Of a stretch of DNA of 64,000 nt, positions 55,256 through 64,000 are shown in pieces. Position 1 is the first letter of the stretch. Each line of letters opens with the position of its first letter. The position numbers were made by a program, and so were the translations under genes. The DNA comes from Caviibacter abscessus (GTDB lineage: Bacteria > Fusobacteriota > Fusobacteriia > Fusobacteriales > Leptotrichiaceae). The stretch covers positions 1 to 64,000 of the forward strand of contig NZ_LOQG01000003.1 of assembly GCF_001517835.1 (NCBI RefSeq). Reading direction: 5' to 3'. A model generated the notes under the pieces. It ran no database searches. It was given only the letters and a program-made list of their open reading frames with translations, and had not been told where the DNA came from.

Positions 55256-57861
55256 TATAATTCCTTAATATATTTTATTGTAGATTGTAGAGCATCTTCT
55301 AATTTAGAAATATCTTTACCACCGGCTTGTGCAAAGTTAGGTTTTCCTCCACCATTACCACCAGTTAAAATTGCAGCATATTTTACAATATCTCCAGCTT
55401 TATATTTCTTAGTTAAATCATTTGTAATACCACAAGCAAAGGTAATTTTGTCATTAGATGTTACAGCAAATAAAACAATAGCAGATTTTAATTTATCTTT
55501 AGCTTTGTCTATGATATTTTTGATATCAGAAGTACCAATATTTAATTTTTTTACTAAAAGTTTAGAACCATTTAAATCAGTAGCTTCATCAAGTAAATCG
55601 TTTATTTGGTATTTAACTAAATCATTTTTTAATTCTTCTATAGTTTTTTCTAATTCTTTTTGATTTTCTTTATGTTTTGTTAAAGTTTTTTCAATAGAAT
55701 TTACATCAGTTTTAAATTCTTTTGATATATTTGATAGAGTTTCTGATAAATTAATACAATGATCAAATGCACCTGTACCTGTTACAGCTTCAATTCTTCT
55801 AATTCCTGATGCCTTTGCTTGTTCTGATAAAATATAAAATGAGCCTACATTACCAGTATGAGGACAATGTGTACCTCCGCAAAGCTCAGCAGAATAACCA
55901 ACTATATCTACAACTCTTACAGTTTCTTTATATTTTTCCTCAAATAAAGCAATAGCTCCCATTTTATCTGCTTCTTCTTTTGTAGTATATGTAACTTCAA
56001 CTTGTAAATTTTCAAGTATTATTTCATTAACTCTTTTTTCTATTTTTCTAATAGTTTCAAGATCAAGAGCTTTTTCATAAGTATAATCAAATCTTAACCC
56101 TTTATCATAAACAAGTGATCCAGCTTGATTTACATCATTTCCAAGAATTTCTTTTACAGCTCTATGTAATATATGAGTAGCAGTATGATTTCTCATAGTT
56201 GCTTTTCTAAATATTTTATCAACTGATAAATTAACAATATCGTTTACTTTAGGTAATTGTCCATTTAAAAGTTCAATATAGTGTATAAATATATCAGATT
56301 TCTTAGTCATATCTACTACATTTGCTTTAAAATTATCACCAAAAATATATCCTTTATCACTTACTTGCCCACCTTGTGCACTATAAAAAGGTGTTTTATC
56401 AAGTATTAATTGGTAAATATTTTCATTTTCAGTTTCTGAAATGTGTAATATTTTGGCTGTATCCTCAAGAGTTGTATAACCTGTAAATTGTGTGCTGCCA
56501 TGTTCTTTATAGAATTTATCTATAAATTCATCTTTTATCATATCACTTATTACAGTTCTTGCAGATTTAGATCTATTGATTTGTTCAGCTAATTTTTCAT
56601 TAAATTCTTCCTCATCAACTAATATGTTGTTTCTTTCGCAAACAAGTTTAGTCAGTTCAAAGGGAAACCCAAAAGTATCATATAACTTAAATGAAATATC
56701 ACTATTTAATTTATTTTCATTTTTATTATTTAATGAATTAATTTCATCAAGTAGTAAATTAGCACCAACTTTTAATGTTTTTGCAAATTTTTCTTCTTCA
56801 GATTTTATAGTGTTTTCTATAAATTCTTGTTTTTTAACTAATTCAGGATAAGCTTCCTTCATAGTTTCAACAACGCTTTCAACTACTTTGTATAAAAAGC
56901 AAAGACCATTGTCAAATATTTCTTTATTTGCAATACTTCCAGCACCATAAGCTCTTCTTATTAATTTTTTTAATATATACCCTCTACCTTCATTTGAAGG
57001 GAGAACACCATCACATATTAAAAATACAGATGCTCTGATGTGGTCTGCTATAATTTTAGTACATACGTCTTCTTCATTTTCTTTAAGAGAAAGTATTTTT
57101 CTAATATTTTCAATTATAGGCATAAAAATATCAGTATCAAAGTTAGTTTTCTTATTTTGTAAAACACTTGCTATTCTTTCAATTCCTGCACCGGTATCTA
57201 TATTTTTTTCAGGTAGCGGTACTAAACTGCCATCTTCTAATCTATTCCATTCAGTAAATACAAGATTCCAAATTTCTAAAAATCTATCTCCATCATCTCC
57301 AGGTTTACAATTTATTTCTTCATTGTTTTTACCCATATTTTGTGTATCAAAATAGATTTCACTACAAGGACCGCAAGAGCCAACAGGACCAGCAGCCCAC
57401 CAGTTATCACTATCTCCAAGTCTTACTATTCTATCTTTACTTATTCCTACCTCATTAACCCAAATATCATATGCTTCATCGTCAGTAGTATATACAGTAA
57501 CCCATAATCTATCTATATCTAATTTTAAATGTTTTGTAATATATTCCCAAGACCACATGATTGCTTCTCTTTTAAAATAATCTCCAAATGAGAAATTACC
57601 TAACATTTCAAAGAAAGTATGATGTCTAGGTGTTATACCAACATTTTCCAAATCATTTGTTCTAATACATTTTTGATATGTAGTAACTCTTTTAGTCGGT
57701 GCTTTTTTTTCTCCTAAGAAAAAAGGCTTAAAAGGAACCATACCTGCTACTGTTAGTAGAAGTGTTTTGTCATCAGGTATTAATGATGCACTTTCATAGT
57801 GTGTATGTCCTTTTGATTTGAAAAAGTCAATAAAGCTTTTTCTAAGTTCGTTACCAGTCAT
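55255..57861 (-). CDS. alaS: alanyl-tRNA synthetase
   Basis: The 868-residue protein starts TGNELRKSFIDFFKSKGHTHYESASLIP. The class II core has FFEMLGNFSFGDYFKREAI and the editing domain has HTATHILHRAVKEILG near residue 565 and CGGTHCPHTGNVGSF near residue 665, supplying the zinc ligands. The C-terminal C-Ala domain ends with GGNGGGKPNFAQAGG. It charges tRNA-Ala and clears mischarged Ser and Gly. It lies 21 bp behind mutS. Confidence 0.97.
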   Translation of the reverse strand: MTGNELRKSFIDFFKSKGHTHYESASLIPDDKTLLLTVAGMVPFKPFFLGEKKAPTKRVTTYQKCIRTNDLENVGITPRHHTFFEMLGNFSFGDYFKREAIMWSWEYITKHLKLDIDRLWVTVYTTDDEAYDIWVNEVGISKDRIVRLGDSDNWWAAGPVGSCGPCSEIYFDTQNMGKNNEEINCKPGDDGDRFLEIWNLVFTEWNRLEDGSLVPLPEKNIDTGAGIERIASVLQNKKTNFDTDIFMPIIENIRKILSLKENEEDVCTKIIADHIRASVFLICDGVLPSNEGRGYILKKLIRRAYGAGSIANKEIFDNGLCFLYKVVESVVETMKEAYPELVKKQEFIENTIKSEEEKFAKTLKVGANLLLDEINSLNNKNENKLNSDISFKLYDTFGFPFELTKLVCERNNILVDEEEFNEKLAEQINRSKSARTVISDMIKDEFIDKFYKEHGSTQFTGYTTLEDTAKILHISETENENIYQLILDKTPFYSAQGGQVSDKGYIFGDNFKANVVDMTKKSDIFIHYIELLNGQLPKVNDIVNLSVDKIFRKATMRNHTATHILHRAVKEILGNDVNQAGSLVYDKGLRFDYTYEKALDLETIRKIEKRVNEIILENLQVEVTYTTKEEADKMGAIALFEEKYKETVRVVDIVGYSAELCGGTHCPHTGNVGSFYILSEQAKASGIRRIEAVTGTGAFDHCINLSETLSNISKEFKTDVNSIEKTLTKHKENQKELEKTIEELKNDLVKYQINDLLDEATDLNGSKLLVKKLNIGTSDIKNIIDKAKDKLKSAIVLFAVTSNDKITFACGITNDLTKKYKAGDIVKYAAILTGGNGGGKPNFAQAGGKDISKLEDALQSTIKYIKEL

Positions 57862-57882
57862 AATTTTATTAATATCCTTTCA

Positions 57883-60471
57883 TTATTTATCAATATTATT
57901 TACTAATTCTTTTAATTTTTCAAGTGTTAAAAGAGCTTTCACAGGAGTAGTAGAGTTTATGTCTATATTTGCTATTTCTTCTTTTAAGTTAACAAGATCT
58001 TCGAATAATTGTTCTTTGTTATCTTCTTCATTTTCTATAAACATATTATCAAATAGTGATAATTGCCCTATGTCTTCATGTTTTTGTATTAGTATATGAC
58101 GATTTTCAAGTTTTTTTAGTAATTTTTTTGATTCTTTTAATACATCATATGGAAGACCTGCAAGTTTAGCAACATAATTTCCATAAGACCTGTCAGCACT
58201 TCCTTTAGAGATAGTTCTTAAAAATATTACTTTTGAATTTTTTTCTTCTACATTTATACGATAATTAACAATTTTGTCATATTTGTCTTCAAGTTCATTT
58301 AATTCATGATAATGTGTTGCAAATATTGTATTAGCCCCAATTTTATCATGAATATATGTTGAAATTGCTGTTGCAATAGATAAACCATCATAAGTAGAAG
58401 TTCCACGTCCAACTTCATCTAATATGATAAGACTTTTTTTAGTAGCATTATTAAGTATATTCGCAACTTCACTCATTTCGACCATAAAAGTACTCTGACC
58501 CGTAATAATATCATCTGAAGCACCAATTCTTGTTAAAAATTTGTCGATAATTGATAAATTAGCACTTGCCGCAGGTACATACATACCAATTTGAGCCATA
58601 ATACAAATTAATGCAATTTGCTTCATATATGTTGATTTACCAGCCATATTAGGACCAGTTAATATTATGAAATTTTCATTTTCAGTAAAATGAACATCAT
58701 TTTCAATAAATGGTTCATTAATTAATTTTTCAACAACAGGGTGTCGACCATTTAATATTTGTATTTCACCTTTTTGATTAAAAATTGGTAATGTATAACC
58801 ATTAGTTAAACTTACATAAGCAAATGAACCTATTACATCTATGTATGATATTATTTTGGATATATCTAAAATTAAGTCTTTATGTTCTTTTATTTTTTCT
58901 GATATATCTTTAAATAATTTATATTCTAACTCACTATTTCTTGCTTTTGCATTTAAAATTTTATCTTCATATTCTTTAAGTTCTTGAGTTATATATCTTT
59001 CACAATTAGATAAAGTTTGTTTTCTTATATATCTATCCGGAACTTCTGAAATATTTGAATTTGATATTTCAATAAAATATCCAAAAATTCTATTATATTT
59101 TATTCTTAAGTTTTTAATACCCGTTTGTTCTTTTTCTTTCATTTCAATATTAACAAGTATATCTTTACCATTTGTTAGTATATTGTGAAGTTCTGATAAT
59201 TCATCATTATATTCAGGTTTTATCATACCACCTTCTCTAACTGAAAAAGGCGGCTCATCTACTATACTTGTATCAATTAAATTTATTAATTCATTTATTT
59301 TTGTAAAATCAATATCTGAAAACATTTCAGACCATTTATTATATATATTAATACAACTTTTAAATGTTGATTTTATTGCAATTAAATCTTTTGCATTTTC
59401 ATTTCCAAATATTAATTTACTAAGTAATCTTTCAATATCATAAACATTTTCAAGCTCATCTCTAATTTCTTCACGAATTAATATATTATCTATTAAATAT
59501 TTGGTATGTGTTTGTCTTTCTTGAATTTTATCTAAATCAATTAAAGGTAAATTTAGAAAACTTTTTAAAAGTCTTGTACCCATTGAAGTTTTACATTTAT
59601 CAAGTATCCAAAGTAAAGTACCGTAACTTGTGTTATCTCTTTGGTTTTTTATAATTTCTAAATTTTTAGCTGTTGACATATTAATGTCAGCATAATTGCT
59701 TTTTGAAATTACAGATATTTTAGGTATATTTAATTCAACATTAACCTGAGTTTCAAGTACATATTGAAGTAGTATAGCACAAGAATCTATAAGTCCTTTA
59801 TCAAATAGACCGAAACTGTCAAGAGATGTTATATTAAAATATTGTGTTAAAAAGCCACCTGAATTTTTTACTTTTTCTATTATCGTTGTACTAATCTTTT
59901 GTTTTTGAGTATATTCAGATATTCTTGAATGTGTTTGTTTATTTGTTATAATTTCTTTAACATTTAATTTATATAAGTATGAGTAAAGATCATTTATATA
60001 TGTTGAACTTGTATTAAATAAACCCGTAGTTATATCAACATAAGAAATATATGCTGTATCTTGTTCTATTATTACAGATAATATGAAATTGTTGCTTTTA
60101 CTATCTAAAGTATCAACATCAATAACTGTACCTGGAGTAATTACTTTAATTACCTCTCTTTTAACTATACCTTTAGCCTCTTTAGGATCCTCAACTTGCT
60201 CACATATTGCAACTTTATATCCTTCATTAACTAATTTGGAAATATATTGTGAAGCACTATGATAGGGTATCCCTGCTAGAGGAATATCAGTACCTTTTTC
60301 TTTATTTCGTTTAGTTAAAGTAAGTCCTAAAACTTTAGAAGTAATAACTGCATCATTATAGAACATTTCATAAAAATCACCAAGTCTAAAAAAGAGTATT
60401 TCATTTTGATAGTTATCTTTTATTTCTTTATATTGTTTCATAAGTGGAGTTGTTGTGCTATCCAAACTCAT
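57883..60471 (-). CDS. mutS: DNA mismatch repair ATPase MutS
   Basis: The 862-residue protein has the mismatch-binding FRLGDFYEMFYNDA near residue 28 with the Phe-x-Glu motif, core and clamp domains, and the ABC-type ATPase with Walker A LTGPNMAGKSTYMKQ near residue 610, Walker B LIILDEVGRGTSTYDGL near residue 690 and ATHYHEL near residue 725. It recognises base mismatches. No mutL is in the window. The ATG overlaps the transporter stop by 4 bp. Confidence 0.97.
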   Translation of the reverse strand: MSLDSTTTPLMKQYKEIKDNYQNEILFFRLGDFYEMFYNDAVITSKVLGLTLTKRNKEKGTDIPLAGIPYHSASQYISKLVNEGYKVAICEQVEDPKEAKGIVKREVIKVITPGTVIDVDTLDSKSNNFILSVIIEQDTAYISYVDITTGLFNTSSTYINDLYSYLYKLNVKEIITNKQTHSRISEYTQKQKISTTIIEKVKNSGGFLTQYFNITSLDSFGLFDKGLIDSCAILLQYVLETQVNVELNIPKISVISKSNYADINMSTAKNLEIIKNQRDNTSYGTLLWILDKCKTSMGTRLLKSFLNLPLIDLDKIQERQTHTKYLIDNILIREEIRDELENVYDIERLLSKLIFGNENAKDLIAIKSTFKSCINIYNKWSEMFSDIDFTKINELINLIDTSIVDEPPFSVREGGMIKPEYNDELSELHNILTNGKDILVNIEMKEKEQTGIKNLRIKYNRIFGYFIEISNSNISEVPDRYIRKQTLSNCERYITQELKEYEDKILNAKARNSELEYKLFKDISEKIKEHKDLILDISKIISYIDVIGSFAYVSLTNGYTLPIFNQKGEIQILNGRHPVVEKLINEPFIENDVHFTENENFIILTGPNMAGKSTYMKQIALICIMAQIGMYVPAASANLSIIDKFLTRIGASDDIITGQSTFMVEMSEVANILNNATKKSLIILDEVGRGTSTYDGLSIATAISTYIHDKIGANTIFATHYHELNELEDKYDKIVNYRINVEEKNSKVIFLRTISKGSADRSYGNYVAKLAGLPYDVLKESKKLLKKLENRHILIQKHEDIGQLSLFDNMFIENEEDNKEQLFEDLVNLKEEIANIDINSTTPVKALLTLEKLKELVNNIDK

Positions 60472-61751
60472 TTTTTTATTACTCCTTTACTAAGTAGATT
60501 AACAGATCCTAAAATTATTGATAGAACTGTAATTGAACTTACGATTAAAAATATTGATTTTGAACTGTCAAAACCTAAAATACCGTATGGAATTGATTTT
60601 GCTATAAATACATAAATTCTATCTCCAAAAAATATTCCAAAAGAAAAGAATGCTTGAAATATTCCCATACTGATATTTCTATATTCTTTATCAAAATATT
60701 GTAATGCAATAGATATAAGGGCAATGTATGTCCCTCCATATCCAAAGCCATTGAATATATTTGACACAAATATTATATTTGGATTATTTGTAAATAGGAT
60801 TATGATATAAAAAGTAAGTAGTGAGAATAAACTTAAAATTAAAGTTTTTTCAATACCTATTTTTTTAGTAAAATATGTTCCAACTAAAATACTTGCTATA
60901 AGTTGTGGTGTTGCAAACATAGTATCTAAATATGCAACCATAATAGGACTCATGTTAAGTGATATTTTGGCATATGAAACTAAGTTTGGACCACTTGTTG
61001 AAAATTTTACAAATGATACTACAACAGAAATAAAACAAATAGTTATAAATTTTTTATTAGAAATAATATGTATAACTTTTTCTTTTGAAAATTGTTTAGT
61101 ATTAAAATGTAGTTCTTTCATAAATAAAGTAAGGATTAGAGTCAACATTGCAATAATACCTGAAGCAAGCCATAGCAATGAATAATTTTTTAAAACTTCA
61201 TGAGTTCCTAAATATTGTATTGGTGCAGCAATAAATTCTGCTAATAGCGGTGCAACTGCAAGGATAGACGCAGACACAGCAGCATTTTCACTTGAAAATG
61301 TTTCAGAAAATAAAACATTAAATATTGCAAGCATAGAAGCACCTATACCCATTGCAAATGAAGAATAATATAAAGTGTTATATGTTGGTTTAAAATACAC
61401 TGTAAAAGAGGTAATAACCATAAATATCATTGCCATTTGAATAAATATTTTTCTTTTATTAAATATATCACTTGCTATAAATAAAGGTAATCTTAGGATA
61501 AAGCTAATAAGACCATATGCTGAAGTTATGGTAGCACCCATAATTAAAGAAAGTCCAAGTCCTCCAAATTCTAATGAATCAATAGCATAAAGTTTTCTAT
61601 AAGCCCTAATTATACAAATACTAGACCAAAATAGAACCAGTATCCAGAAAATTATCATTTGATTTTTATTTAATTTATATTTTTTTGATAGGAAAAGAAC
61701 TATAAATAAAATAAAAATTATCATAGTAAAAGCTAATAAAATTTTTGTCAT
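60468..61751 (-). CDS. major facilitator superfamily transporter
   Basis: The 427-residue protein has about 12 hydrophobic segments. The stretch FRLRL-like FILRLPLFIASDIFNKRK near residue 85 is an MFS loop 2-3-type motif, and charged loops separate two six-segment halves. The substrate cannot be predicted. It is the first gene of a minus-strand operon with mutS, alaS and yqgF; its stop overlaps the mutS start. The ribosome-binding site is AAGGAG. Confidence 0.85.
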   Translation of the reverse strand: MTKILLAFTMIIFILFIVLFLSKKYKLNKNQMIIFWILVLFWSSICIIRAYRKLYAIDSLEFGGLGLSLIMGATITSAYGLISFILRLPLFIASDIFNKRKIFIQMAMIFMVITSFTVYFKPTYNTLYYSSFAMGIGASMLAIFNVLFSETFSSENAAVSASILAVAPLLAEFIAAPIQYLGTHEVLKNYSLLWLASGIIAMLTLILTLFMKELHFNTKQFSKEKVIHIISNKKFITICFISVVVSFVKFSTSGPNLVSYAKISLNMSPIMVAYLDTMFATPQLIASILVGTYFTKKIGIEKTLILSLFSLLTFYIIILFTNNPNIIFVSNIFNGFGYGGTYIALISIALQYFDKEYRNISMGIFQAFFSFGIFFGDRIYVFIAKSIPYGILGFDSSKSIFLIVSSITVLSIILGSVNLLSKGVIKK

Positions 61752-61785
61752 TTATATATTTTACTCCTTATTTTTTTATAAGTGT

Positions 61786-61815
61786 ATTATATCACATTAA
61801 TAAGTTTTTGTGTAA
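61786..61815 (-). promoter_or_regulatory. promoter of the MFS-mutS-alaS-yqgF operon
   Basis: On the minus strand TTACAC (61810-61815), an 18-base spacer and TATAAT (61786-61791). It is divergent from the OmpA gene promoter, about 40 bp apart. Confidence 0.6.
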
Positions 61816-61853
61816 TAATGCGAGCTTAAAAATATAAAAAATGAATTTTTTAT

Positions 61854-61882
61854 TTGTGTTTTTTTTACATTAAGTGTATAAT
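61854..61882 (+). promoter_or_regulatory. promoter of the OmpA-family gene
   Basis: TTGTGT at 61854-61859, a 17-base spacer and TATAAT at 61877-61882, with the start codon 35 bp downstream behind AAGGAG. The promoter position rules out a start at 61854. Confidence 0.7.
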
Positions 61883-61916
61883 TTTCAATATAGAATATAA
61901 AACAAGGAGTGAAACA

Positions 61917-62897
61917 ATGAAAAAATTTCTTATTTTAACTATTACACTAGCCAGTATAAGTTCATTTGGATTTAAAAAATATAGTGAACCGGAATTTAAA
62001 GACTTTGAATTTAAAGTATTAATTCATGGTGGATATGATATAAAAAATAGCTTAGGGCATATAGCTTTAGATGGAGCAGGATATAAAACATTTTATGTTC
62101 CAAATATAAACACTTTGTTTAACTTAGGGGTTGGATTAGAATTTGGAAGTTCATTTAAAGCAGGACAATATAAACCATCATTTATGCCGTATGTAACAAC
62201 TGAAATTGCAGGATATGTTCATGAAGATGTAAGACTTTACGGAGGAATAGATCTTGGTGCAGGATATGATGGAACTAACGGTGGAAAATCTTTAGTAGGA
62301 AAAGTTGGAGCATACATGGGACTTACATATGATGAAAGATTTACAGTTGAATTGGGAGGTAAATACCCTGGAGTTATAACTTTAGGTCTTGGTGCAAGAT
62401 TTGGATATAGTCCTAAACCTAAGATAGTTGAAAAAATAGTGGAAGTTGAAAAAGTTGTAGAAAAAATAGTAGAAAAAGAAGTAATTGTTGAAAAGCCTAA
62501 AGTAATTGAAAAGAAAATTGTTGTATCTTGTTTTTCAACAGAGAAAAAATGTTTAATCCATGGATTTGCAGTTGATGGAAGAATACCTAATGAAGAAGAA
62601 CAAAGACAATTAAGAGATGTTGCAAATCAAATAAATCATTTTGCAGAATCAGGTAAAATTAATATAATTGGACATACAGACAGTGATGGTTCAGATGCTT
62701 ATAACAATAGATTATCAATAACAAGAGCTGAAACTGTAAGTAAATTATTACAAGAAGCAGGACTTAAAAAAGAACTGATTATAAATTCAGTAACAGGTCA
62801 TGGAGAAAGAGAACCGATGGTTCCAAATACAACTCCTGAAAATAAATATAGAAATAGAAGAGTTGAACTTATATTTGAAGATGTTGTTATTAAATAA
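61917..62897 (+). CDS. OmpA-family outer-membrane protein with peptidoglycan-binding domain
   Basis: Start chosen at 61917 with AAGGAG 8 bases upstream. The 326-residue product has a signal peptide (about 1-18), a small beta-rich N-terminal domain (to about 165), then a hinge made of VEKIVE-type repeats (about 170-200), and a C-terminal OmpA domain with NIIGHTDSDGSDAYNNRLSITRAETVSKLL and NKYRNRRVEL. The last part binds peptidoglycan and the N-terminal part likely sits in the outer membrane. A cysteine pair lies at the hinge/OmpA border (CFSTEKKC). Confidence 0.93.
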   Translation: MKKFLILTITLASISSFGFKKYSEPEFKDFEFKVLIHGGYDIKNSLGHIALDGAGYKTFYVPNINTLFNLGVGLEFGSSFKAGQYKPSFMPYVTTEIAGYVHEDVRLYGGIDLGAGYDGTNGGKSLVGKVGAYMGLTYDERFTVELGGKYPGVITLGLGARFGYSPKPKIVEKIVEVEKVVEKIVEKEVIVEKPKVIEKKIVVSCFSTEKKCLIHGFAVDGRIPNEEEQRQLRDVANQINHFAESGKINIIGHTDSDGSDAYNNRLSITRAETVSKLLQEAGLKKELIINSVTGHGEREPMVPNTTPENKYRNRRVELIFEDVVIK

Positions 62898-62932
62898 AAA
62901 ATGAAGAATCCTTCAATCGGATTCTTCTTTTT
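62893..62932. terminator. bidirectional terminator between the OmpA and ZinT genes
   Basis: GAAGAATCC (62903-62911) pairs with GGATTCTTC (62919-62927). A T-run follows on the plus strand and an A-run precedes it, serving both convergent genes. Confidence 0.8.
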
Positions 62933-62943
62933 ATATATAGTTA

Positions 62944-63975
62944 TTAATGTGCAAGCATATCATGAATTATGTCTTGTTTAGTGCTATTTACTGGATAATA
63001 TGTAGGCCAGTGTTCTAATTCTTTTAGTAATTCTTCATGATTTTCATTACCGAAGTATAAATGGAAGTGTGAAGGTTTTGAAGGATAAATATTATGATCA
63101 CTAAATTGAATATGTAAAGGAGCCCATGATACTTTTTTTGTAGCTGTAAATAAGAATCTTACACCACGATTTCCTTTTGGATATGTTAATATTCTATATC
63201 CTTCATATTTATATTCAGCAGTAACTTTTTTTCCTTTTTTATAGAAAGTTGCTTTATTACCGTTAAATACAATTTTTGTTACATCTGCTTTGTATCCATT
63301 TTTATAATATTTTTTGTATGCATCTTTATCCATTGTAGTACTTGACTTTGCTTTATGTTCCATTACAACATCAAGAGTTCCGTCTAATAAATATGGATAA
63401 ACAGATTTCCATTGACCTTTCCATTCATCTAAAGTAGGTCTATCTTTAACCATAGAATCTTCAAAGAACCCTTTATATATATTGTGTTTTGTCATGTTGA
63501 ATACATTAATTTGACTAGCACTTACTGCTTTATTTTGAGCATCATATATTTTATAATCAAGAGCTTCACCAGGTGCAATATCTGCATTTAAAGTATATAT
63601 TCCTGCTTCTTTTACAACAAATTTAACTTCACTATTATAGTGTGCAAGTTCAATATTATATAATACATGATTTTCTAATTCAAATGTTTCTTTTTGTGCT
63701 ACAGTTTTTCTATCGATTATTTTATTGTCATCATTAGAAAAGAAGATTGAAAAACTATGTTCGTGTGTATGAGGTGCCTTAATTGAATAAGTACCTTTTT
63801 CTAACATATATTTTGCTTTATATGCTACCTTTATTTCGTCACTTTTTTTCATTGTTTGGCTTTCCATATGATGATGTTCACTTTTCATCATTTTATCGCT
63901 CATAGTTTCTGCAAAAGTATAATAAGAAAATACATTTATTATACTAAGTAAAACTAGTAATTTAGCTTTTTTCAT
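62944..63975 (-). CDS. exported ZinT-domain metal-binding protein with an extra N-terminal domain
   Basis: Start chosen at 63975 (MKKAKLL), 11 bases after AAGGAG; the ATG three codons earlier is only 2 bases from that site. The product has 343 residues. A signal peptide is followed by a His/Met-rich stretch (MMKSEHHHMESQTM) and a domain of about 110 residues with APHTHEHSF. The C-terminal half is ZinT: YKGFFEDSMVKDRPTLDEWKGQWKSVYPYLLDG and SHFHLYFG. ZinT binds Zn2+ or Cd2+ in the periplasm and helps zinc import. Known ZinT proteins are about 215 residues, so the front domain is additional. Confidence 0.85.
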   Translation of the reverse strand: MKKAKLLVLLSIINVFSYYTFAETMSDKMMKSEHHHMESQTMKKSDEIKVAYKAKYMLEKGTYSIKAPHTHEHSFSIFFSNDDNKIIDRKTVAQKETFELENHVLYNIELAHYNSEVKFVVKEAGIYTLNADIAPGEALDYKIYDAQNKAVSASQINVFNMTKHNIYKGFFEDSMVKDRPTLDEWKGQWKSVYPYLLDGTLDVVMEHKAKSSTTMDKDAYKKYYKNGYKADVTKIVFNGNKATFYKKGKKVTAEYKYEGYRILTYPKGNRGVRFLFTATKKVSWAPLHIQFSDHNIYPSKPSHFHLYFGNENHEELLKELEHWPTYYPVNSTKQDIIHDMLAH

Positions 63976-64000
63976 GTAAATCATTTCTCCTTGAAATTTT

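Overview
The window is AT-rich DNA from a diderm bacterium. Several features together suggest Fusobacteria, family Leptotrichiaceae, with a Streptobacillus-like or Sneathia-like organism most likely: an arginine deiminase operon, an autotransporter protease, OmpA and other outer-membrane proteins, a long SRP RNA with an Alu domain, a glmS ribozyme, and A-rich coding strands. The genus is an inference; no 16S rRNA gene is present.

Region by region. 1-5308 (+): the end of arcA, then arcB, arcC, a YfcC/ArcD-type carrier and a secreted C69 dipeptidase broken by an in-frame stop. 5412-6635: a regulator with two AraC DNA-binding domains. 6660-7230: a decayed IS3-family transposase. 7250-16738: a complete type II-A CRISPR-Cas locus with 49 repeats, 48 spacers, csn2, cas2, cas1 and cas9 on the minus strand, and a divergent tracrRNA on the plus strand. 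16856-20486: the long SRP RNA, then a GNAT-cation diffusion facilitator fusion and a U32 peptidase. 20638-23117: cspA, tyrS, trxB. 23169-26829 (-): an HxlR regulator, a periplasmic 2H phosphoesterase with a class B acid phosphatase, six tRNA genes with ybaB among them, and a nitroreductase. 26924-39944 (+): a tightly packed run of gyrB, gyrA, a usp-like gene, a membrane protein, pheS, pheT, a lipoprotein, a broken pepF and a HAD phosphatase. 40064-42095: glmS under a glmS ribozyme. 42455-45611: a prolyl-tRNA editing protein, a 49-residue ORF, an M20 dipeptidase and a fusion of RNase M5 with a NadR-type NMN adenylyltransferase. 45816-53310: an outer-membrane protein with a proline-rich tract, co-transcribed with a lipobox-bearing S8 autotransporter protease. 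53448-54758: eno. 54836-61751 (-): an MFS transporter, mutS, alaS and yqgF. 61917-63975: an OmpA-family protein and, convergent to it, a ZinT-domain protein.

How the parts fit: the ADI genes make ATP from arginine and several peptidases would feed it, but two peptidase genes (C69 and pepF) carry inactivating lesions. The CRISPR locus looks functional: Cas9 catalytic residues, tracrRNA, leader-anchor motif and adaptation genes are all present. The least conventional items are the RNase M5-NMNAT fusion, the GNAT-CDF fusion expressed from behind the SRP RNA, the lipo-autotransporter with its proline-rich outer-membrane partner, and a hairpin between a Shine-Dalgarno sequence and the eno start codon.
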